A stretch of DNA of 64,000 nt, taken from assembly GCA_032622095.1 (NCBI GenBank), contig CP136066.1:96057319-96121318 (forward strand). Reading direction: 5' to 3'. The position numbers and the translations under genes were made by a program. Shown in pieces: positions 56,031 through 64,000 of this stretch. The notes beneath the pieces were generated by a model, which saw only the letters and a program-made list of their open reading frames with translations, had not been told where the DNA came from and ran no database searches. Source of the DNA: Siphonodentalium dalli (taxonomy: Eukaryota > Mollusca > Scaphopoda > Gadilida > Siphonodentaliidae). Every line of letters begins with the position of its first letter. The stretch's first letter is position 1.

Positions 56031-56588
56031 ACTAGCCGATTAGCCCGACGTTGTCCGGGCTATTCAAAAACCAAATTTCAAGTCGATGAGCCCGACGTTG
56101 TCCGGACTATTCAAAAACCAAATTTCAAGTCGATAGCTCTACCCGTTTCCGAGATCTGGTCTGCGCATGCGCGAAGCTGGCGTCGCACGGGCTCAGCGAC
56201 CCGATACAATTCGTATCCGGGGCAAGATACATTCACATACCAAATTTCAAGTCGATAGCTCCACCCGTTTCCGAGATCTCGTCTGCGCATGCGCGAAGCT
56301 GGCGTCGCACGGGCTCAGCGACCCGATAAAATTCGTATCCGGGGCAAGATACATTCACATAGCAAATTTCAAGTCGATAGCTCCACCCGTTTCCGAGATC
56401 TCGTCTGCGCATGCGCTGCACGGGCGTCGCACGGGCTCACCAATACGACAACGACCACCGCCTGGTCAAACTACACACACGTACCAAGTTTCGTCCCGAT
56501 CGGTCGAGAACGTTGATATGTATTAAGGACAGACAGACAGACAGACAGACAGACACACAGACAGAGGTCTTCAAAATATATATGAGAT
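56031..56588 (+). mobile_element. ACTAG element 8 (CCGATTAG head, 122-bp core)
   Basis: The head ACTAGCCGATTAGCCCGACG begins on the base after element 7. A small duplication (GAGCCCGACGTTGTCCG) follows the head. About three 122-bp units carry GCGCATGCGC at 56161, 56283 and 56405. A clean (GACA)n microsatellite and the AGGTCTTCAAAATATATATG tail close the chain. Confidence 0.85.
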
Positions 56589-58809
56589 AGTGGCGACTGG
56601 GATTCAAATATGCAATTGGTTTGGGGATATTAACATTAGATATGTCGATACATGAAGAGTTGTTGTACAAAAGGTGGGTTTTTTTATCGATTATTATTGA
56701 CTTTGAAATCTCCTGAGCAATCTAATGCGAATGTTGAAATTGTGATATATTGCTTCCATTTCGAGCAAATTATGACGAGATAATATATTCAAAATTTCTA
56801 AATTCGCCCGCCAAGCAATACGCGACTTGAGTTCCAATCTGTCATAAGTACACTATTCGAAACTTCACACTCATAACGTGATGATCTTCAATGTTTCGAA
56901 ATAATTATATCAGAGTATGTACTACTCTCCAAATACATTCAGTTTCAACACGTTCCTGACCCCAATAAACGTAATGTTTTCCTGTGTTTGTTCGTCCTCC
57001 CAGTAGAACGTAAAGTAACATATTAATATGTATACTCATCTTCCATTCATTACAACGGTCTATCGGCAATGAGGAGTAATGTATCTGTTTTAAATTTACG
57101 TTTTCGGAACTTCGATATCTCGGCTTACCGGTCATCTAGAGCTTTTGCGTTTTCACTGGTTTATACATGTAGTTTAAACATATGTATTAAGTTATATAAA
57201 CTCAGCTTAAAGATGGTATATCTCTTCCTAAATACGTTATATATATTTTCCGGGGTATAAAATAATATATATGATTTGAAGGCATGCACCAGTCCGGAAA
57301 CGTGTCAATTAATATTGATTTTATATCGATATCGTGTTACATACATAATGCGATAATCAATTGGGACTATTTTTCGTTAATATTTAAAATTATCCGGCAT
57401 AATACTATTTTAAACTTGTTTTGTGAAGAGATAGCCAGACAACATTTAATGGGTCCCAACAGACTATTAAAAAAATGTTAAGGTAACGAGACAAGTGACT
57501 CAGTCGGGGATTAACAATCGAAAACAATCCGGATTCTCTTGTATGAGCCAGTCCTCTGTTTGCAACCATGGGAAGCTCGGATTCGTGGATAGGACCTCTA
57601 GCTAGCTGATAAAGTCACAAACAATGGTGATATAATGCGAAAATGCCACATAATAGTGATTTAAGGAAATTTTAAAAAGTGGGTCGTATCCGGATCGGGA
57701 ATCCGGGAAAAGGCACTTTTTTCGGCCAAATCCGGATCCGGATCCGGAACCCGAGTTGAAGTTAGTCCCGTAATTTTGTCACAAATAAACGTTAATTAGA
57801 CTCATTATCGCTATAACTATTGAATAAACCAATGCAAGCAATCAATCTTTGATATTCGACGTTCGGAACGTATCTATAGGAACACCCTAATGATCTATAT
57901 CGCTATATGATATCGCCTGAATGGTCTGTTAAAAAACAGAACAATAAAGTGTCCCATTTAATCATTTCATTTTATAATAAAATATTCGAAATAAAACCAA
58001 TAGTAACTGATAGAATCGTTTCCGGACATGGGTCTTCAATTCATATTTATTATTTTATAACCACGCAACTCTTTCAAATTTGTTATTTAAAGAGATAATC
58101 CATCTTTAAACGGACATTGTTGATCATTTGAATATAAATGATATATGCGTGATTCTGCAGTAGGGGCAATTTATATAGGTCGAAGAATAAGGAACTAATA
58201 AATAGAGACTGAAGTGGCTGACGTCATGACGTAAAATTAATGCGTCACTATGCCTGGCGCATATTCCTATTATGACGTCATGTTTGTGTCTCGCGGTGGG
58301 GATACATTTTTAAAATATACAGCGGAACAAATTCAAACTAATAATTATGGCGTGAATAAAATACACCCACAGTTCAAGCCGAGAGTACCAAATTTTCACC
58401 ACGAGGGGAATTGTGGTTTTAACCATGCACGAGACTTTTGGCTACTATGGGTGTGTTCTATATCTATACTAAATGGATTCTCCCAGTCAGCTAAAAGGTG
58501 TATATCGGAATGGTCTATTTTTAATGATTTGTTAATGTGATAACAGCAGACGGCATATAAATAAAAGTGCAGAAGAGCACTATTTATTGAGGGAAATGTT
58601 TAGACATGCAATAACAAAAATTCTTATTATCTGAACATTTCCTATCGGATAACTACTCGTCAATGATGCTTTAGTATATATAGAAAGAGTTTTAAAATCA
58701 TAAATAACATTATTATGAATTATGTTAAAACGTAACCGAAAAAAACGAGATATCTAACGATGTTCACCTCATTAATGAACACAATAAAGCAATTCAACAA
58801 CAGGTTAAT
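56589..58809. other. No recognised exon; CCGGAT cluster
   Basis: A block at about 57687-57755 has five CCGGATC-type words with two GGATCCGGATCC runs. Short ORFs occur at 57069-57481 and 58250-58540. The last is 96 codons with no motif and no splice signals I trust, so I do not call it. Confidence 0.4.
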
Positions 58810-58824
58810 AACAGTTCTGAGTGA

Positions 58825-59955
58825 ATTGTCATAGCGTACAGGAAACCATTTCTCACATTTTCTGGGACTGTCCCCACGTCAAAACCTTTATGATAGAAAT
58901 TGAAACATGGGCAAGAAACAACCAATTTCCCATTGATCTAACAAAAAAAGAATATAATTATTGGCATAGATCATGAATACAAAAATTCAAAAAGTAATCT
59001 GTTCCTACTAGTGCTGAAACAATATATATATAGAACAAAATTCACGCCCACACAACTATCACTTCGACCGTTCCTTTGTGATCTTCAATTTAGGTATGAA
59101 TGCGAGAGATACAACGCAAAATGTAACATGAACTATGAATTCGATAACCAATGGCTGACACTTCGAAATGCCTTAAAAATTAAATAATAGTGTAATTGAA
59201 AACAAGATTTTTCAGGCACAAAGTACACCCCGAGCTTAACAATGACTGGACAACACACAAAAGAAATCAATTACCTGGTACCCGAGCGGAAGACACTTAT
59301 ACAATATCTGTACAATTTCAGTACACCGATCATTTTTACTTTCCAATCATATTCCCCGAGAACGTCAATAGATATGCCGGTTTGCTTAACAATACCACAA
59401 TTTTTGTTCAGCTACAGTCCGAAACATCAAGAGAGCGTTGTGTATTTTCCCCGAGTGCTGTCGAACCAATAATTACAACAACTACAATATTTGCAATACA
59501 GTTGCAATATGTTAGATTGTCTATTTATATTGTTTTTTTGGTAAATTCAGAATGTAAAAATATTTAAAACTGCACATAGTGTTTGGAACTTTGATTATAC
59601 AAACTTTAAATACTACATGTAACCAAATATTTTGAAGAAAAAAAAAAAAAAAAAAAAAAAAAATTATGTTATCAGCATGGTTGTGGCAAAATAGAGCCAA
59701 TTTTCTGGAGAAAAATAAATTATACCAGCGTAGCCTAAAATTAACTTTTAACCTGAACACTCTTTGTTAAAATTATCCAAACACACGGTGTGCCTTTAAA
59801 TATTTTAGAATTATATGTAAGAAAGTAGGCCAGGGCATGGTAGAGTCTCACTCTTCCAAGCCTTGGATTGAGAGAATGAATGTCTGTGAATTTGTGTCTT
59901 TCTTCCTTTGTCATTCTTTCTGCTAAATAAAAAATAAAAAAAATAAAAAATAAAA
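58825..59955 (+). pseudogene. 5'-truncated LINE tail with 15-bp target duplication
   Basis: AACAGTTCTGAGTGA occurs at 58810-58824 and 59956-59970. The insert begins inside the C-terminal coding region of an L1/Tx1-like RT protein: FWDCPHVKTFMIEIETWARN at about 58860, then after frameshifts LFLLVLKQYIYRTKFTPTQL and RYECERYNAKCNMN, with a stop at 59185-59187. A 3' untranslated region of about 740 bp follows, with an A run at 59637-59662, and ends in an AAATAAAAAATAAAAA tail just before the second duplication. It lies inside the proposed glycosyltransferase intron, same strand. Confidence 0.85.
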
Positions 59956-59970
59956 AACAGTTCTGAGTGA

Positions 59971-60569
59971 CGTCAAATAGTTCAGGGGTTAACATAACTC
60001 AATATCAGACCTGAAAATAGATCATGTTTTCACAGTGACGTTCAACGTCACAACGTCTTGACCAATCAAAGCGCGTTTCAAATAATAAAACATCGCATTG
60101 TTTCTTGGCAAACTCCACGCAGCGCCCTCTCCGTTAACACTGCGATAGATCACTGCAACAAGGATGATACTTTGCGGACCGATACATCTATTTTTACGTA
60201 TCGCCGGGAACTATATTTTGTGTCACCTGTTATCTTATTTTGCCCACCACAAGTTTACAATATATAATGGTAGGTCTTTCCGTATTTATAAGAACAATAT
60301 GAACTGAGCCAGACATAACTCATAAAATATAAGAACTAAGATCATGACAGAAATCCTGCGACCTTGATGAATATTGACTTCCTCGGGTTGACAATTCACC
60401 GTGTCAACCTCGAAACAATGCGATAATAATTATTGTATAATATATCACACATTTAGCGACGTATTTTGAACCACGGAACCGGACTGTGGCACATGTCAAG
60501 CCAGAATCACTATGTATAGTTTGGAATTCCAACCACCATGTATATCTTTAAGTGTGTTTCTGTCCGCAG
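59971..60569 (+). other. Intron end with splice acceptor
   Basis: No coding block is recognised; the ORF at 60058-60267 has no motif. The last bases, GTGTGTTTCTGTCCGCAG, form a pyrimidine-rich tract and acceptor at 60569. Confidence 0.45.
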
Positions 60570-61343
60570 ATCTACGATAATGGCATGAACAAGACGGGAC
60601 AAGAACCGATGCTCAAATCCGGCAACAGTTTGTGCCAGGGAAAGAAAATATTCAACCACGAAGGATCAGTCAATGGCATGTACAATACTGATCCAGCCTC
60701 GGGTGGTTCAAATGAACACACCTCGACTGAACACGCCGTGCATTATGTACATTGCGATGGAGTGTTTGATTTTAACTCCTTCTTGACTATCGTAAGTGCT
60801 TTGGTGTTCGTCAGACCTCATGTTGTGGTGATACATTCCCCGGTCGATGTGTCGAACAGCAACGGAGGCTCGCACAACTATATATGCGATATTTCCGCGC
60901 ATGCGCCAGCGGTTCTTTTTCTGAAGGCAATGAAACCGGACTACTGTAAGAACAGTACTACTCGTTTGGGTTATGTGCTAGAGGAACTGACTCAAATACC
61001 CGGTGTGTATATCAGCCGCGGTGTTATTTTAACGAATCGGACACGTGATTTACTGTCAGAGCATGTGTTCACAGACGTTGTTGGTGACTTCCGAGCCCCA
61101 GATATCCTGTATAATGGGGAATCTCCTTTAACGTTAGATCACGCGGGGAAACTAGTTACTTCCCCTGTTCAACGAAGACGCCATTGTTCGCATGCAGATG
61201 ACTTTTTTGAAGACCGGAACCTGTGTTTCGTTATAAGAGCGGATGTAGATACATCTGATGTTGCCGAAGACGTTTCGAAAACGGGAGAATACATTAGGGA
61301 ACTTACTGAGAGATACTTAAAGATGCAGTGGTATATAGGCTGA
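60570..61343 (+). CDS. Terminal exon: glycosyltransferase-like domain with altered DXD region
   Basis: After the acceptor an open frame runs 257 codons to TGA at 61341. There is no ATG at its start, as expected of an internal or terminal exon. The part HAVHYVHCDGVFDFNSFLTI followed by RPHVVVIHSP resembles the opening beta-alpha unit of DXD-type sugar transferases common in molluscs. PGVYISRGVILTN stands where such enzymes usually have a GGVYxDxDV-like motif, so the metal-binding acidic pair appears replaced by Ser-Arg-Gly. LCFVIRADVDTSDVAED follows near the end. N-glycosylation sequons NKT, NST and NRT are present, fitting a lumenal domain. It joins in phase with the anchor exon at 50995, giving about 317 residues. 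Family and joining are inference; catalytic activity is doubtful if the motif reading is right. Confidence 0.5.
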   Translation: MYDNGMNKTGQEPMLKSGNSLCQGKKIFNHEGSVNGMYNTDPASGGSNEHTSTEHAVHYVHCDGVFDFNSFLTIVSALVFVRPHVVVIHSPVDVSNSNGGSHNYICDISAHAPAVLFLKAMKPDYCKNSTTRLGYVLEELTQIPGVYISRGVILTNRTRDLLSEHVFTDVVGDFRAPDILYNGESPLTLDHAGKLVTSPVQRRRHCSHADDFFEDRNLCFVIRADVDTSDVAEDVSKTGEYIRELTERYLKMQWYIG

Positions 61344-61371
61344 TACTTAAAGATGCAGTAATATATAGGCT
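61312..61371 (+). repeat. ~29-bp tandem duplication across the stop codon
   Basis: GATACTTAAAGATGCAGTGG with TATATAGGCT is repeated immediately as GATACTTAAAGATGCAGTAA with TATATAGGCT. The first copy ends in the stop codon of the terminal exon; the second copy carries another in-frame stop. Divergence is two bases, so it is recent. Confidence 0.85.
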
Positions 61372-61560
61372 GATACTCGTAAATTACTATAACTTCTAAC
61401 CGTCGAACTGAACTCATCATTTACACCACGAGAAGTTTCAGAAAGTTTAATCATGAAAACTTTGTTACTGATCTTGAAACTGTTGATAGTGGAAATTTGT
61501 TTACAAGATTATGATCTGGATACCTCAGTGTCGTCAAATCTCACCACTGACATACACACT

Positions 61561-62420
61561 AAATCTAGTTGGATAAAAAGTTATCCAACAGTCAATCAAC
61601 CGTTGTATGCCCACAGCACCTATCTACGTTGTGTGAAAAGTTGCATGACAATTTTGTTGGATACACTTTTACACAACGTTGCATATATATTTACTACCAA
61701 CGGTTGTTTGTTAATTACACAACGTGTTGGATGAAATTTCACACAAGACTCAATCAACGTTAATTGCCCACAACACCTATCTACGTGTATTGAACCGTTG
61801 GGTGTTGGGTAGAGTTGGATGACATTTGTTGATTGTTGATTTACCCAACGTTGATTGGAAAGTAAAATGGGGCAAGATGTCGTGGATAGTATGCCTTTGT
61901 TATAACTATTCTTTGTACGATACACTGATTATGTAGGCTTTATGTTGAGTGTATGAGTGTACTACTTAAGTCAAATTAGTGCCGTCAGCAGTTGTGTAAA
62001 TTTGGAAACTTCAAAATTTGGCAAATATAAATAAATATACACTCAATAAATAAAGCCTACATAATCAGTATATCGTACAAAAAATAATTATAACAAAGGT
62101 ATACTATACCGGCAAAGCTATCCACGACGTCTTGTCCCATTTTCCAGTTGCTCCAGGTCGCTCGGGAGTTTTTTTCACGCAGTCATCCATCTTGTTTTGA
62201 AATATTTGGAGCCAAAAATCGCATGCTCGCCCGCACCGGAAACGCGCTGCTATTGGATGACCCGGTCACGTGACGGTTTTATCCAACGTGGTATGAAAGT
62301 AATACCACAGAAGACAGCTCACGCAATCAGTTGTGTACATCGTACTAAACTGTTGGATAATAAGTACACAACAAATTCGCACCCAACGAGTTGTATACAA
62401 GGTTCATCCAACTAGATTTA
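61561..62420. mobile_element. ~860-bp inverted-repeat element, CTAAATCTAGTTGGAT ends
   Basis: The left end CTAAATCTAGTTGGATAAA and the right end (reverse complement CTAAATCTAGTTGGATGAA) are inverted. Inside, GTTGGAT and CAACGTTG words are frequent, and a block with GCCCACARCACCTATCTACG is duplicated at 61608 and 61768. A second inverted pair of about 100 bp (61855-61955 and 62035-62150; TACTGATTATGTAGGCTTTA) forms an internal stem. There is no transposase ORF. Confidence 0.65.
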
Positions 62421-64000
62421 GGCATCAATAAAAATTACAATGATTATGAAACCGCTGTTTTAAAAGTTATGGATAAACATGCTCCAATCAAATTCAAACA
62501 CCCTCAAAGGAAGCATATATGAATGGGGACTTAAGAAATGCAATTTTTCGTAAGCAGAGGCTATATAACCAGTTTCTCAAATATAAAACAAATCGTTGTT
62601 GGGAATCCTATCGACGCCAACGTAACTTGGTCACAAAAATAAAGAAGAAATCTCTACAAAACTATTTTATAGAAAGGTGTGCTGGTGGTGCTAAGAGTTC
62701 TGATTTCAGGCCCACAATTAAACCATTTCTGTCTAAAAAAGACTAAAAATTCGCAGGAAAGAATTATATTATAGATGATGGAAATCAGGTTATATGTGAA
62801 CCAACAAAGGTTGTGAAAAATTTTACTCCTTCTTTGTAAATGTGGCCAAGAACATTGGTAGAGATGTGAACCCAGCTAACATGGATCATCCTAGTGTGAA
62901 AGCTATAATTCATAACATCGCCACGCAAAACATTACAATGGAAACTATAACCGACTCTAAGTCAAGTATCGGCGAAACTGATTTTAATCTCTCGCTAGTC
63001 TCTAGCTCAGATGTGATGAACAGCATTATATATATCGGCACAAATAAAGCCACTGGCTGTGACAATATCTCAGCAAAACTTTTGAAACTTGGAGCTCCTG
63101 TTCTTGCTCCCCATCTGGCTAGTCTAATTAATACCAGTTTTATTAGTGGGATATTCCCCGATAACCTCAAAAGAGCCCAGGTTGTTCCTCTGTTCAAGAA
63201 AAATACCCCTCTTGACATAACAAAAACTATAGGCCAGTTAGTATATTACCTATGTTCTCGAAGATATAATTATGAGAAAGCTATTCATTCTCAGCTATCT
63301 GGTTTCTTCGAGAACATATTTGATCATTCTTTGTGTGCTTTTCGTAAAGGCCATGGTTGTCAGACCACGTTGCTGAGACTAATTGAAGACTGGAAATCTG
63401 CACTTGATCAACACATATATGTTGCAGCTATTCTCATGGACTTATCCAAACTTTTGACTGCCTATCCCATCAACTTCTTACTAAATTATCAGCTTATGGA
63501 ATTTAAAACGACCTACCTCCTTCTCAGCTATTTAACAAATCGTAAACAACAGATTAAACTTCAAGGAGTCTTCAGCGACTGGTCAGACATAACACAAGGT
63601 GTTCACCAAGGATTAATCCTAGGATCAATCCTAGGATCGTTGTTATTCAATGTCTTTATCAACGATAATTTCTATTTCATACATAATAGTGATCTTTATA
63701 ACTATGCGGATGATAATACCTTGTCGTTTTCACACCCAGATTTTAATGTGCTTTTGGACACACTTCAGGCAGATACATTTTATTTATCAAATTTAAATGT
63801 TTGTCCCTTGGCATGGCATTTTTGTAGCGAGGAAAGTAACAAAACACTTGAAAATATTCAATTTCGAGCACTACGCTTTGTATATAATGACTACTTTTCA
63901 TCATATGAAGACCTACTCCTCAAACCCAAGGTACCATCCCTCAAAGTACGAAGACTAAGGACTATGGCTATTGAAACATTTAGAATCCTAAATAAGTTGT
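62421..64000 (+). pseudogene. LINE ORF2 (jockey/CR1-like RT), broken, runs off the window
   Basis: The pre-RT linker has VMDKHAPIKFKHPQRKH (62470) and MNGDLRNAIFRKQRLYNQFL (62519). RT motifs follow: TNKATGCDNISAKLLKLGAP (63045), RAQVVPLFKKN (63175), FRKGHGCQTTLLRLIEDW (63340), ILMDLSK (63432, frameshifted after it), TQGVHQGLILGSILGSLLFN (63594) and YADDNTLSFSHPDFN (63703). At about 63780 the frame jumps from LQADTF straight to YLSNLNVCPLAWHFCSEE. Related proteins have roughly a hundred residues in between, so this is an internal deletion. The C-terminal IQFRALRFVYNDYFSSYEDL follows to the window edge. Several other frameshifts occur. The endonuclease is absent at the left, where the inverted-repeat element ends at 62420. 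Confidence 0.8.

Overview
The window looks like AT-rich, gene-poor nuclear DNA of a marine invertebrate, most likely a bivalve or another lophotrochozoan. The reasons are spliced-gene signals, several families of decayed LINE retrotransposons, many short inverted-repeat elements, and tandem-repeat elements built like the bivalve 'Pearl' type (conserved head, satellite-like core units, a CAGA/ACAA microsatellite, a short tail). I see no bacterial operon, CRISPR array, rRNA or convincing tRNA. Species assignment is inference.

Layout. 1-2.66 kb: array of a GGTACGAGTTGACT-type word. 3.39-9.18 kb: a 5.8-kb element with about 1-kb inverted arms around a degenerate ~185-bp satellite; its unoccupied target sequence survives at 11.46-11.65 kb. 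11.7-18.2 kb: small inverted-repeat elements, short minisatellites and a GC-rich ORF remnant. 18.9-25.6 kb: a near-complete but broken LINE (+ strand), two repeat blocks, then two more LINE fragments (- strand), one carrying a 182-bp insert with a 12-bp target duplication. 27.7-37.4 kb: one minus-strand LINE cut by two insertions. The first is 917 bp, with an 8-bp target duplication and arrays of a 16-bp word at both ends. The second is about 5.6 kb, bounded by opposite-facing arrays of a 154-bp satellite. 37.6-45.3 kb: a G-tract-ended element with a 9-bp target duplication, several strong hairpins and more small elements. 47.9-50.2 kb: a broken LINE ORF1-like gene (- strand) and a C2H2 zinc-finger pseudogene (+ strand) whose reading frame ends in the TTAA target of a small element.

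The only plausible host gene is on the + strand. An exon at 50995-51177 encodes a type II membrane anchor and ends in a good splice donor. A terminal exon at 60570-61343 is preceded by a good acceptor and encodes a glycosyltransferase-like domain in the same phase (phase 0). The ~9.4-kb interval between them would be an intron filled by a head-to-tail chain of eight 'ACTAG' elements (51.75-56.59 kb) and a LINE tail with a 15-bp target duplication (58.8-60.0 kb). The chain carries many copies of a consensus NRF1 site and nuclear-receptor half-sites. The window ends inside another LINE (62.4-64.0 kb).

The LINEs are potential movers, but every copy seen here is broken. The inverted-repeat and ACTAG elements encode nothing and would depend on enzymes supplied elsewhere. 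All family names come from reading motifs; no database search was possible.
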